Shown piece after piece: positions 23,062-32,395 of a stretch of 64,000 nucleotides of DNA. Position 1 is the first letter of the stretch; each line of letters opens with the position of its first letter. The DNA is from Paractinoplanes brasiliensis. GTDB taxonomy: Bacteria > Actinomycetota > Actinomycetes > Mycobacteriales > Micromonosporaceae. A program made the position numbers and the translations under genes. The notes under the pieces are model-generated. The model saw only the letters and a list, made by a program, of their open reading frames with translations. It was not told where the DNA came from and did not search any database. The stretch spans positions 930,001 through 994,000 of the forward strand of contig NZ_SNWR01000001.1 of the NCBI RefSeq assembly GCF_004362215.1, in the 5' to 3' direction.

Positions 23062-24489
23062 CTAACGACGGTCGGCGTCGTCGAGTGCGGCCAGCAGCTC
23101 GTCACCCATCAGCGAGATCGGCGGGGCGCCCATGGTGACCACGACGTCGCCCGGCCGGCTACGCCGCACCACCTCGGCCGGCACGTCCTCCCAGTCGGGC
23201 ACGAAGATCTTGCGGTCGGCCGGCAGGTCGAGGGCCGCGGTCAGCGCCACCCCGCCCTCACCAGGCCCGCGCACCTCACCCGGCCCGAAGACCTCCATGC
23301 AGATGACCTGGTCGGCGATGGCCAGGCCCTCGGCCAGCTCGGCCTGCAGGTCGCGGGTGCGATAGACCCGGTACGGCTGGAAGACCACCAGCAGCCGGCC
23401 GTCCCCCGCCACCTCCCGCAGGGTCCGCAGCGCCGCCTCGACCGAGGTCGGGTGATAGGCGTACTCGTCGTAGACCCGCACGCCGGCCGCGATGCCCTTG
23501 TGTTCGAAGCGCCGCCGCACTCCCGGGAACGCCGCCAGCGCCTCGACGATCTTGTCGAGCGGCAGGCCGAGCCGAAATGCCGTCAGCACCGCGGCCGCGC
23601 TGTTGAGGCCCATGTGCCGGCCGGGCAGGGCCAGCCGGATCTCGCCCAGCGGCTTGCCGTCGAGCTCGGCCGAGTAACGGACGCCGCTCGCCGTCGACAC
23701 CACCTCGCTGATCCGCAGGTCGGCCGACTCGGACTCGCCGTACGTGAAGACGGTTTTGCCCTTGGCCCGCAGCGCGGCGATCAGCTCTTGCGTGCCGGGG
23801 TCGTCGGCGCAGGTGACGACGAAGCCGTCCGGCGCGGCGAGCTCGGCGAACTGCAGGAAGCCGGCCTTGAGCCCGTCGAGGTCACCCCAGTTGTTGAGGT
23901 GGTCGCCCTCGATGTTGGTGATGATCGCGACGTGCGGCCGGTAGATCAGGAACGACTTGTCGCTCTCGTCGGCCTCGACCACGAAGTGCGGGCCGGTGCC
24001 GTGATGGCCGTTGGAGCCCGCCTCGCTGATCTCGCCGCCGATCACGAAGGACGGATCCTGCCCGGCGTGCTGGAAGATCACCGTCATGATCGACGTCGTG
24101 GTGGTCTTGCCGTGCGTGCCGGCCACGGCGATCGCCTGCCGGTTGGTCATCGCGGCGGCCAGCGCCTCGGAGCGGTGCAGCACCCGCAGCCCACGCCGGC
24201 GCGCCTCGGCCAGCTCGAGGTGGTCGTACGGGATGGCGGTCGAATAGACGACTGTGTCGACGCCGTCGAGGTTCTCGGCCACGTGGGACATGTGGACCGT
24301 GCCGCCGAGCGCCCGCAGCCCGGCCAGCGCCGGCCACTCGCGCAGCTCGCTGCCCGAGACCGGGACACCCCGGGTGAGCAGCAGACGGGCCAGCCCGGCC
24401 ATGCCCACCCCGCCGATGCCGATGAGATGCACGTGGCCCAGATCCTCGACAGCCACATCATCTGCGGGGTTGCGGTCCACCGGCATCAT
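23062..24489 (-). CDS. murC: MurC-like UDP-N-acetylmuramate-L-alanine ligase homologue
   Basis: 475 residues, Mur-ligase domains in order: Rossmann HLIGIGGVGMAGLARLL, ATP loop VAGTHGKTTTTS, EADESDKSFL and TNIEGDHLN, then the C-terminal domain. Two familiar MurC stretches are altered: YAHHPTE-type is DEYAYHPTS, and FQPHRYSRT-type is FQPYRVYRT; the usual LGAGD is MGAPPIS. It is also outside any division/cell-wall cluster. It may be a lineage-specific MurC or a ligase for another muramate-like substrate. ATG at 24489 overlaps the TGA of an unknown upstream gene (ATGA), so the two are co-translated. Converges on the 22948 terminator. Confidence 0.8.
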   Translation of the reverse strand: MMPVDRNPADDVAVEDLGHVHLIGIGGVGMAGLARLLLTRGVPVSGSELREWPALAGLRALGGTVHMSHVAENLDGVDTVVYSTAIPYDHLELAEARRRGLRVLHRSEALAAAMTNRQAIAVAGTHGKTTTTSIMTVIFQHAGQDPSFVIGGEISEAGSNGHHGTGPHFVVEADESDKSFLIYRPHVAIITNIEGDHLNNWGDLDGLKAGFLQFAELAAPDGFVVTCADDPGTQELIAALRAKGKTVFTYGESESADLRISEVVSTASGVRYSAELDGKPLGEIRLALPGRHMGLNSAAAVLTAFRLGLPLDKIVEALAAFPGVRRRFEHKGIAAGVRVYDEYAYHPTSVEAALRTLREVAGDGRLLVVFQPYRVYRTRDLQAELAEGLAIADQVICMEVFGPGEVRGPGEGGVALTAALDLPADRKIFVPDWEDVPAEVVRRSRPGDVVVTMGAPPISLMGDELLAALDDADRR

Positions 24490-25031
24490 TGCGCACTCTC
24501 CTCGATCTCCACGACCGCGTAGATCAGTTCCTCTTGGTCGCCCAACGCATTCCAGAACTGGTGGTAGATGTCCGCGCTCATGGTGTGGCCCGGCAAGCCC
24601 GGCCCCGCGGCATGGAAGGGAACCGCCTGCCCCGGAAAGACTTCGTCGTCGACCGCAGCCGATCGGTGCCGCACCAGCTGAGGGCTGTGCCGCCTGATCG
24701 ACCTGGTGCCGGCCGGAATCAAGGCGCGATCGCCGAGCTTCTTCGACCATCCCTTGCGAAGCAGGAACACCGCGGTGGAGACTTGATCAGAAACCCTCTC
24801 AAGATCCGGTCGGACTGTCACTCCGGCAAATTCCCGAGCGCGTCCGACCACGTCCTCACACCACATCACCACGAACAATTCGGGCCGGACGTCGGACCCA
24901 TCGGGGGCATTCCTGATCCCGAGGATGATTCGATTACCTCCGTAAAGCTCCCGGAAGACTGACAGCTCGGTCACTCGAGAGAGATACGGCTCGTATGCGT
25001 GGAAGGTCAATCGCTCGTCGGCGACGGTCAC
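24486..25031 (-). CDS. Unknown 181-residue protein coupled to the murC-like gene
   Basis: No family recognised. It begins GTG at 25031 with AGGAGA 6 bases upstream; no signal peptide or membrane segment. The first 95 residues look like a compact alpha/beta domain (VFRELYGGNRIILGIRNA, PELFVVMWCEDVV), the middle is basic (TRSIRRHSPQLVRHR), and the end is acidic. Codon use is less extreme than in murC. The 4-bp overlap with murC suggests that the product is needed with it. Confidence 0.55.
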   Translation of the reverse strand: MTVADERLTFHAYEPYLSRVTELSVFRELYGGNRIILGIRNAPDGSDVRPELFVVMWCEDVVGRAREFAGVTVRPDLERVSDQVSTAVFLLRKGWSKKLGDRALIPAGTRSIRRHSPQLVRHRSAAVDDEVFPGQAVPFHAAGPGLPGHTMSADIYHQFWNALGDQEELIYAVVEIEESAQ

Positions 25032-25249
25032 ATCATTTCTCCTGTCGACGCGAGGATGAACTCTGCCCTGCGTCCTATTCAGACAGACGCCGGTGTCCCT
25101 CGACGGCTCATTGCCGGGCTAAGGAGTGACTGTCATCACCGTTCGGCATATGAAACATGGGCTTTCGGGCGCTCGCGGCAGCACCGCTCCCTGTTCTCCT
25201 GAGTTGAGATACACCACACGTCAGGGATGGCACCACAGGTGCGTTGTGT

Positions 25250-25287
25250 CGCGTCCGTGGACGGTTGAGAGTCCGTCCACGGACGCG
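25250..25287 (-). terminator. Terminator of the TAP peptidase gene
   Basis: Perfect 15-bp stem CGCGTCCGTGGACGG / CCGTCCACGGACGCG, 8-base loop, 20 bp past the stop of the minus-strand peptidase. Confidence 0.8.
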
Positions 25288-25306
25288 GTGCGTCAGAGTC
25301 CAGGAC

Positions 25307-26881
25307 TCAGCGGCCGGTCAGCTGCCGCAGGTCGGCCCGGGTGATCCCCGCTGCGTCAGTGGTCCGTTCAGCGGCGGCCTCCGGTACCGGGACTGGTTCG
25401 CACTGCCGGTCGGACCGGTTGCCACCGACCCGCCGAGGCAGAGTGCCGTCACGCAGGTAGTCGGCGATGGTGTCGTCGACGCAGGCGATCCCTTCAAGCG
25501 AGCCGGCATGGGTGGTGCCGCCGACTCCTTCGACCAGCACCGAGCCCGGGAACCGCTTGCGCACCTCCAGCGCGCCCGCGAACGGCGTGGCCGCATCATA
25601 GGTCTCGTTGATCAGCAGGATCGGCGGCGTCCTGGTCCCGTCGACCCGGACCGGGGTGCCCGGACGGGCGCCCCAGTCGCGACAGGGCGCATTGAACCAT
25701 GTGTTGCCCCAGGCTGCGAACGGGTGCCGGGTGTGAATACGCCAAGCGTCCTGCTGCCACGTCCGCCAGTCGCGCGGCCATGAGGTGTCTGTGCACGAAA
25801 CCGCCAGGTAGACCGCGTAGCCGTTATCGGCGTCAGGCGTGCCGGGCGGGGCGTACATGTCGAGCAGGCCACCAGCGTCCCCGCCGTTGACCCAGGCCGA
25901 GAACGCCGCTGCAACGTCAGGCCAGTAGACCACGTGGTAGGCGGCCGACAGGACAATGTCGCTGAGTTCGGCCGGACCGATCTTGCCATCGGCCGGGGTG
26001 GCCTTCAGTGTGCGCAACTCGGCGTAGTACCGGTCACGGACGGCCTTGCCGGTCGTACCCAGACGGTAGACGTCGTCGTGCTCGGCGACCCAATCGAAGA
26101 AGAAGCGGATGGTCTTGTCGAATGCGACGTTCTGGTCGAGGTTCGCGTCGTACCACACCGCGCCCGGATCGACATTCCCGTCCAAGACCATCCGGCCCAC
26201 CCGCTCGGGGTGCACCGTGGCGTAGACCTGCCCGAGGTAGGTGCCGTACGAGAAGCCATAGAAGTTGATCTTCTTGGCGCCGAGCGCCCGGCGGATGCTG
26301 TCCATGTCTGCCACGGTGTCAGTGGTTTTCATATGGTCGAGCAGTGGACCGCCCGCCTTGTCACACGCCTCGGCGTATTCCTTGACCTTGCTGAGCCATG
26401 CCTTCTCGATCTGTGGGGTCGAGGGCACGTAGTCGGGCCGGTTGTAACCGGTGTAATCGACGTCGCAGGTCAGCGCCGGCCGGCTGGAGCCGACACCGCG
26501 AGGATCGAAACCGATCCAATCGTAGTTCGCGCCGACACCGCCGGGCACGAAACGACCGAGCACCGGCATGATCAGACCTGACCCGCCCGGCCCACCCGGG
26601 TTGGTGAGCATGACGCCCTGGTAGTCCTGCTCGGACGAACTGTGCCGGACCCGAGACACTGCGAGCTCGATCGTGTCACCGCCCGGACGGGCGTAGTCGA
26701 GCGGCACACGGACGAAGCCACATTCGGCGCCGATCTGCAGCAGGCGCGGATCGTCACACACGCCCCAAGTGACGGGACCCGGCGTCCCACTCCCCCGCTC
26801 CGGCGTCTGCGCCTCAGCCGCCACTGGCAGCAGAGCCACACCGAGCAGCAAGCCGGCAGCTGCCGCTACGATTTTTCTCAT
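25307..26881 (-). CDS. Secreted TAP-type alpha/beta-hydrolase exopeptidase
   Basis: 524 residues. Signal peptide MRKIVAAAAGLLLG to about AEA at 23. Alpha/beta-hydrolase fold with oxyanion segment NPGGPGGSG, nucleophile serine in YGFSYGTYLG, a catalytic aspartate near NETYDAATPF and histidine in GGTTHAGS; the C-terminal TAP-like domain with a lone disulphide-prone cysteine near EGIACVDD is typical of Streptomyces tripeptidyl aminopeptidases (SlpD/SlpE, Tap). It would remove short peptides from protein N-termini outside the cell. ATG at 26881 follows GGAAAGG. Monocistronic, with a strong terminator. Confidence 0.9.
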   Translation of the reverse strand: MRKIVAAAAGLLLGVALLPVAAEAQTPERGSGTPGPVTWGVCDDPRLLQIGAECGFVRVPLDYARPGGDTIELAVSRVRHSSSEQDYQGVMLTNPGGPGGSGLIMPVLGRFVPGGVGANYDWIGFDPRGVGSSRPALTCDVDYTGYNRPDYVPSTPQIEKAWLSKVKEYAEACDKAGGPLLDHMKTTDTVADMDSIRRALGAKKINFYGFSYGTYLGQVYATVHPERVGRMVLDGNVDPGAVWYDANLDQNVAFDKTIRFFFDWVAEHDDVYRLGTTGKAVRDRYYAELRTLKATPADGKIGPAELSDIVLSAAYHVVYWPDVAAAFSAWVNGGDAGGLLDMYAPPGTPDADNGYAVYLAVSCTDTSWPRDWRTWQQDAWRIHTRHPFAAWGNTWFNAPCRDWGARPGTPVRVDGTRTPPILLINETYDAATPFAGALEVRKRFPGSVLVEGVGGTTHAGSLEGIACVDDTIADYLRDGTLPRRVGGNRSDRQCEPVPVPEAAAERTTDAAGITRADLRQLTGR

Positions 26882-27129
26882 CTCGAACCTTTCCGATCTC
26901 GGCCGGCCGGCCGCCTCATCGAGGCATGGAATTGCACCGGCCGCTTCGTCCCTCCAGACGGGGACGAGATGTTCGGGTTCAGTGCCAGAACGGGTAATCG
27001 GGTGGGCGGAACGAACCGGTATGGGCGCTGACGGCAGCGAGATCTGCACGTCCTGCTGCGCCCTCGGTCAGTACCTGCAGCGACTGCAGCAACTCGCTGT
27101 GAAGCGACAATCGACATTGCCCGGGACAC

Positions 27130-28070
27130 AGCCCGCGCTCCGTTGACCCGGATGGTGAGGTCGTCGCCGAAGAAGCCGCCAGCGTTGGTGCCCTGGTCGG
27201 TCACGTAGCGCAGACGCAGCTGGATCCGTTGCCCGGCGTACGCGGTCAGCGGCACCGAGATGTCGGCCCAGCTGGCCTGCTCACCACCGAGGACCGGCGC
27301 TCTCCCGCGGGAATGGCTGCCCGTTGACAGTGCCGTCGAGCGCGGTCCAGGTCCGGTTCTTCTGGCCGGCTGTCACAAGCTCGTAGTCGAGCCAGCCGAG
27401 CTACAGCTTGTTCCAGGCGCCGAGGTCACCGGCCCGGGAGCCGACCGGCTCGCCGGCGTCGCTGAGCTGGCTCTGCGACATCAGAGTCCAGATCTCGCTG
27501 TTGTCGTTCTCGGTATCTGTCGTGTCGTAGTCGTCAGGCAGGCCGAGATCGTGGGCGTATTCATGGACGAAGACGCTCACGCCGCCGTTCTCCGGCTGAA
27601 CGGTGTAGTCACCGATCCAGAAGCCGGTGTCGCCGACCGGGGTCCCGCCGAGCGGGTTGCCGGTGGGGCCGGTGCTGCCGGCTTCCCGCCAGTACGCGTA
27701 CCAGCGGTGCGACCAGATCGCGTCCTCGCCCTGCTGGGCGAAGCCGCTGGCCTGGTCGCTACCGGCATGCACGATCTGGAAGTGATCGAGGTAGCCGTCG
27801 GGCTCCTTGAAGTGGCCGTCGGAGTCGTAGTCGTAGCGATCCCAGGTCGACCTTGATCTGGACGTCGGTGCGACCGGCGGCCCGCTGGTCGGCGACCCAC
27901 TGATTGGCCGCGTCCTTGACCAGTTCCCACATGAACTCCGAGGTGCATACGCCGTTAACATCACAGTCGCGGCCGTAGCGGGCCTCGTTGTAGCGCACCC
28001 TGACCCAGTCGCTGACCTGGCCAAATGTCGATCTTTCCCTGTCCGACGCCTCCCGCGGGCAGCAGTTCAA
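27130..28070 (-). pseudogene. M6-family (immune inhibitor A-like) metalloprotease, broken
   Basis: Pieces of a secreted zinc protease: VSDWVRVRYNEARYG in one frame, then after about 27845 DHFQIVHAGSDQASGFAQQG and the zinc site VFVHEYAHDLGLPDDYD in another. At 27400-27402 GAWNKL is followed by TAG and then LGWLDYELVTAGQKNRTW, so a CAG glutamine has probably become a stop. A downstream fragment (about 27255-27130) reads RIQLRLRYVTDQGTNAGGFF. The N-terminal third and C-terminal end are absent. At least three lesions, so certainly not functional. Confidence 0.8.
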
Positions 28071-28149
28071 TCCGCCTTCGATGTGCTGCTGAGCTCACCT
28101 TGTTCTCACTCCGTTACCGCGCGTTGGCATGGGGCGCATCCGGGTGTCG

Positions 28150-28833
28150 TCAGGCTGATTGGATGTCGGTGGTCGCCACCAGGTCGCGGCTCGCCTCGAA
28201 GTCCTCGGCCAGGGCCTTGAGCCGGTCCTGGGCGATGGCGTACGAGTCGGAGCCGAGCAGCTGGTGCAGCGGCGCCCGGCCGGATGCCGCGACCTCGATG
28301 ATGGCCGCGGCCACCTTGGCCGGGTCGCCGAGCTGAGTTCCAGGCATCGCGAGGTGAGCTTCGGTCATCGCCCGGATGTCCTCGTACCCCGCGACGTGCC
28401 CCTCGGGCAGGCCCAGCGCCGGCGGACGCAGGAAGTCGGTGCGCGTGTAACCGGGCTCGATGACGTTGACCTTGATGCCGAACCCGGCGACCTCACCGGC
28501 CAGCGCGTCCGAGATACCTTCCAGGGCGTACTTGGCCGAACAGTAGAGGGCCCAGCCGGGAAGGCGGTGAGCCCCAACACGGACGAGACATTGATGATGT
28601 GACCGCGACGAGCGACCCGCATGCCCGGCAGGACCGCGCGCAGCACGTTCCAGGCTCCGAAGACCTGCACCTCGAACATTCGCCGGACCTCGCCCGCCGA
28701 GGTCTCCTCGACCGCACCCAGGAAGCCGTAGCCGGCGTTGTTGACCACCACGTCGATCCCACCGAACCGGTCCTCGGCCTGACCGACCGCGGCCGATGCC
28801 GCGGGATGTGCCGGTGACGAACCAGGTCGACAT
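28150..28833 (-). pseudogene. Short-chain dehydrogenase, deleted and frameshifted
   Basis: Starts normally, MSTWFVTGTSRGIGR, then jumps to the VVNNAGYGFLGAVEE segment, losing roughly 60 residues that should lie between. A further frame change at about 28555 leads to ALYCSAKYALEGISDALAG and VNVIEPGYTRTDFL. The final part to 28150 is normal. The active-site Tyr-x-x-x-Lys (YCSAK) is present but the coenzyme-binding half is not intact. Confidence 0.75.
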
Positions 28834-29305
28834 TAGGTCTCCTTGACGTTGTGGACGCACGCGACGTGCTTCTGCACGCCTTACGACGCGCCAAGTGTTC
28901 GCGGGTTCACACCGCGCACACCGGGACCGGCGTCTCGAGGAAGCCGGCTCCGGACAGGACCCGGGTGTTCGCCGGCGTCAAGGCTGCACACCCGGGGTGT
29001 CGGCTCGGCTGGTCCGCGGGCGCTGGAGGTGACGCCGCCGGACCACCAGGTGCCAGTAGATGAAGCCGGCCGTTCTCAGGAGCCGTACCGCAATCACCGC
29101 AAGAGGCGTCCGCATACCCCAGCAGACGGCCGACCGGCCCACCGGTTCGCCGGTGTGGGTGGGCAACCCCGTTTATCCCGCCGCTTCGCCCCCGCGAGGT
29201 GTGCTCAGCCGTGCGAGGTGGGCGAAGCATGAACCTCAGCCGATCCCGCACGTCCACCTGAACAGGTCGCTTCTCCGGTGCCGGAAAGCCCGACGAAGGA
29301 TGGTC
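28834..29305. other. Intergenic region, nothing recognised
   Basis: 470 bp between the SDR remnant and the cyclopropane-synthase-like gene. The plus-strand frame opened from 29060 has no family features before the methyltransferase start. The promoter of that gene must lie here. Confidence 0.4.
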
Positions 29306-30202
29306 ATGTCACACTCCACCAGTCAATCCCAGATCGAGTCGCACTACGACCTGAGCAACAGCTATTACGCGCTCTGGCTCGACGAATCCATGACCTACTC
29401 AGCCGCGCTCTGGGGAGGGACGGAGGCGGACCCAGCCGGTCTGGCCGACGCCCAGCAGGCGAAATACCACCGCCACCTCGACCTCGCCGGCGCACCCGGG
29501 ATCGACGGCTCGCACCCGGACGGCTTCCGCCTGTTGGACATCGGTTGCGGCTGGGGCGGCATGATCCGGCACGCGCTGGACACCGGGCGCGTCACCGCGG
29601 CGACCGGCCTCACACTGTCGCGGGCGCAGCACAGCTACTTCGGCGCCACTCCCCGGCCGAATGGCAAAGTCCTGGTGGAGAGTTGGGAGACGCACCAGCC
29701 GGAGCAGCCCTACGATGCGATCGTGTCGATCGGGGCGTTCGAGCACTTCGTGACCGCCGACACCGCGCCCGAGAAGCGCGCCGGGGCCTACGAGTCCTAC
29801 TTCCGGCGCTGCCACCGGCTCCTGCGTCCGGGCGCCTCGATGTCGCTGCAGACCATCGCGTACGACGGAGTGGCGGGGACGTCCGGGCCGGTAGGAGCCT
29901 TCGTCACCGGCGACATCTTTCCCGGCAGCACTCTGCCGAGGCTGGTCGAGATCGCGGCGGCTTGTGATGCTTACTTCTCCGTCGAGCAGGTGACCAGCCA
30001 TCCCGACGACTACGCCAAGACCCTGTCGGTCTGGTCCGCACGTCTGACGGCCGCCCGTGCCCAGGCGGAGGAGATTGTCGGTCCGGACGAGTACCGCCGT
30101 TACCGCGTCTATCTCAAGGCGTGCGAGGCCACGTTTCGACGCCGGGCCGCGACTCTCTACCGGATCGGCTTCCGCCGGCGGGACGAGCCGTTGTTCCGCT
30201 GA
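29306..30202 (+). CDS. Cyclopropane-fatty-acyl-phospholipid-synthase-like methyltransferase
   Basis: SAM-dependent enzyme of the CFA/mycolic-acid cyclopropane synthase type, 298 residues. Features: HYDLSNSYYALWLDESMTYS (acyl-chain side), the SAM loop LLDIGCGWGGMIRHAL, and SIGAFEHF. It could cyclopropanate or methylate unsaturated acyl chains or a lipid-like natural product. ATG at 29306 has AAGGA 6 bases upstream. Its stop is 6 bp from the stop of the convergent alpha-oxoamine synthase, so the two end face to face and may interfere at the transcript level. Association with the adjacent lipid genes suggests membrane-lipid remodelling. Confidence 0.85.
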   Translation: MSHSTSQSQIESHYDLSNSYYALWLDESMTYSAALWGGTEADPAGLADAQQAKYHRHLDLAGAPGIDGSHPDGFRLLDIGCGWGGMIRHALDTGRVTAATGLTLSRAQHSYFGATPRPNGKVLVESWETHQPEQPYDAIVSIGAFEHFVTADTAPEKRAGAYESYFRRCHRLLRPGASMSLQTIAYDGVAGTSGPVGAFVTGDIFPGSTLPRLVEIAAACDAYFSVEQVTSHPDDYAKTLSVWSARLTAARAQAEEIVGPDEYRRYRVYLKACEATFRRRAATLYRIGFRRRDEPLFR

Positions 30203-30208
30203 CTGTGG

Positions 30209-31501
30209 TCATCGGGTGAGTTCGACCGGCGGCAGGGGTTCGTCGGCGCGCGGCGTGCCCAGCCGGTCGGCCACCGCGCTGAATGCCCGCAGCACATGCT
30301 CGACATGCGGGGTGTCGTGGGCCGCGGTCACCGTGACGCGCAGCATGGCCCGCTTGGCCGCGGGTGGACCGGAGAGGTTGGTGATCACACCCGCCTCGCA
30401 CAGGCCCGCCCAGAACGCACCCGCCGTCGGAACATCCGGGAAGGTCACCGGAACGATCGGCGTGGTGGACGGGCGGGTGTCGAAGCCCATGGCGCGAAGC
30501 CCGTCGTGCAGCAACCGGCCCAGACGGTGCAGTCGGTCGCGCCGCTCGGGTTCGGCCTCCAGCACGTCGAGGGCGGCCAGCGCGGCGGCAGTCGACGCCG
30601 GCGGCAGCGCCGCCGAGAAAAGCAGCGAGCGCGCGTTGTACCGCAGCTGGCGTACGTTCGCGGCCGGCCCGGCGATCACGCCACCCGTCGAACCGAGGGC
30701 CTTCGACATGGTGACGATGATCAGATCGATCCGGTCCGTCAGCCCTGCGGACTCGGTCAGCCCGGCTCCACTTCGTCCGAGGACACCGAAGTCGTGGGCG
30801 CTGTCGACGATCAGCCGGGCGCCGGACTCGTCAGCCACCTCTCGGAGAGCGCGTAGCGGCGCCACGTCACCCTCCATGGAGAACACGCCGTCGGTGACGA
30901 CGAGCCGGCCCCCCGGCCCGGCGGCGGCCCGCAGTCGCTGGCGCAGATGATCAGGATCGCGGTGCCGGTACGACCGTACAGTGCCGAGCCCCATGCGCAT
31001 GCCGTCGACCAGCGACGCATGGTTGCGGATGTCGCCGAAGGCCACGTCATCCCGGCCCAGGGCCGCGGACAGCGCCAGACCGGCCTGGAAACCGGTGGTG
31101 GCGAGGGCCGCGGCTTCCTGACCGAGAAACCGGGCCAGCCGGGCCTCCAGGGTCTCGTGCAGTTCGATCGTGCCGTTCAGCGCACGGGAGCCGCTCACCG
31201 AAGCCCCGTACCGGCCGATCGCCTCCACCGCGGCCGCGAGCACCCGCGGATGCCGGGACAGTCCCAGGTAGTCGTTCGAGCCGGCCATGACCACTTTCCG
31301 GCCGTCGAGCAATGCGTACCCGTCCTCGGTCCAGCCCTGAACGGCCCGGTAGAAGGCATCGACGCCCCGGGACTTCAGCACCGCCTCGATGTCGTGCAGC
31401 CCGTTCTTGGCGAACGGGTCGGCGCCGCCGTGAGACGTGGTCGATTCGGTGGGGACACTCGCCATCTCGTCAGCCTTGTCGTTCGATCCGGTCGTGGTCA
31501 T
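30209..31501 (-). CDS. Alpha-oxoamine synthase, probable serine palmitoyltransferase-like
   Basis: PLP enzyme joining an amino acid to an acyl thioester with loss of CO2. 430 residues; about 35 residues of disordered N-terminus, then GSNDYLGLSRHPRV, the His161 cofactor-stacking region FGDIRNHASLVDG, IVDSAHDFGVLG (Asp233, His236) and the PLP lysine 267 in TMSKALGSTGG. Sequence alone fits AONS, KBL, ALAS or SPT. The coupled upstream gene is a 3-ketodihydrosphingosine-reductase-like SDR, the next enzyme after SPT, so SPT is favoured. ATG at 31501 overlaps that gene's stop (ATGA). No biotin, threonine or haem genes are nearby. Confidence 0.75.
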   Translation of the reverse strand: MTTTGSNDKADEMASVPTESTTSHGGADPFAKNGLHDIEAVLKSRGVDAFYRAVQGWTEDGYALLDGRKVVMAGSNDYLGLSRHPRVLAAAVEAIGRYGASVSGSRALNGTIELHETLEARLARFLGQEAAALATTGFQAGLALSAALGRDDVAFGDIRNHASLVDGMRMGLGTVRSYRHRDPDHLRQRLRAAAGPGGRLVVTDGVFSMEGDVAPLRALREVADESGARLIVDSAHDFGVLGRSGAGLTESAGLTDRIDLIIVTMSKALGSTGGVIAGPAANVRQLRYNARSLLFSAALPPASTAAALAALDVLEAEPERRDRLHRLGRLLHDGLRAMGFDTRPSTTPIVPVTFPDVPTAGAFWAGLCEAGVITNLSGPPAAKRAMLRVTVTAAHDTPHVEHVLRAFSAVADRLGTPRADEPLPPVELTR

Positions 31502-32343
31502 GAGCACCGAACTCGCCGATGTGTCGCCGACGCCCGTCTGCGATATCGGGCGAGCCGGTAGTGGCACAGTCGGCGATAGAACCCGGGCATGACCTGGCTG
31601 AAACGGGCCAGGAACGGGGATGCCCGGTCGCTGAAGATCTCGTCGGAACGCCGGTTGATGCCCCGCAGTATCGCGCGTGCGACTCGCTCCGGTTCGATCG
31701 GCTCGATCGTGCCGCTCAGCGCCACCGTCTCCGCCGGCTTGGTGCGATTCTCGTGGTCGAGTTGCGGCGTGCGCACATCGGCGGGATAGACACAGGCGAC
31801 GTGGACGCCCTTGTCCTTCATCTCCATGCGCAGCGCGTCGATGAAGCCCCGGACGGCGAATTTCGCCGGCGCGTAGGCGGTGTAGCCGTACACCCCCAGA
31901 AGACCGGCGACCGAGGAGACACCGACGATGACGCCCCGGCCCCGCTCGACCATCTCGGGCAGCACCGCGCGGACGGCCCATACGGTGCCGAAGTAATCGA
32001 CGTCCATGGTGTAGGCGAAGACGTCCTCGGCGATGTCCTGGACGTAACCGGGCTCGGCATATCCGGCGCAGGTGACCAAGACGTCACAGGCGCCGTGCCG
32101 CTCCCGAGCCTGATGGAACGCCTGGCGCAGAGCGGCCCGGTCGGTCACGTCCACCGCGAAAGCCGATGCGACGATGCCCGCCTCCCGAATGGACCGTCGC
32201 AGCCGCTCCCCGTCGCGGGCCATGAGCGACACCGTGGCGCCCTCGCGGTGAAGTACCGACGCGGTGGCCAGGCCGATGCCACTGGAGCCGCCGGTGATGA
32301 TCACGTGCTGGCCGTGCACTGCCGTATTCACCGCCTTGACCAT
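31498..32343 (-). CDS. 3-Ketodihydrosphingosine-reductase-like short-chain dehydrogenase
   Basis: 281 residues: NADPH loop ITGGSSGIGLATA (residues 16-28), catalytic Tyr157 and Lys161 in YTAYAPAKFAVRGFID, then YPADVRTPQLDHENRTKPAE. The last stretch closely follows eukaryotic KDSR (YPPDTDTP then EENRTKPLET), which is unusual among general SDRs. Predicted reaction: 3-ketosphinganine-like ketone to sphinganine. The basic C-terminus could be membrane-attached. ATG at 32343 has only a weak ribosome site; the stop overlaps the synthase start, so both are made together. Family call strong, substrate inferred. Confidence 0.8.
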   Translation of the reverse strand: MVKAVNTAVHGQHVIITGGSSGIGLATASVLHREGATVSLMARDGERLRRSIREAGIVASAFAVDVTDRAALRQAFHQARERHGACDVLVTCAGYAEPGYVQDIAEDVFAYTMDVDYFGTVWAVRAVLPEMVERGRGVIVGVSSVAGLLGVYGYTAYAPAKFAVRGFIDALRMEMKDKGVHVACVYPADVRTPQLDHENRTKPAETVALSGTIEPIEPERVARAILRGINRRSDEIFSDRASPFLARFSQVMPGFYRRLCHYRLARYRRRASATHRRVRCS

Positions 32344-32395
32344 GGAGTACCCCGTCGAGGGTGCCGGGGCGCTGCCGTCCTACCTGGCTTGAGGG

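Noticed and set aside
30057..30950. Plus-strand frame opposite the alpha-oxoamine synthase
   Set aside because: Arg/Ser-rich shadow with no start site or family content.
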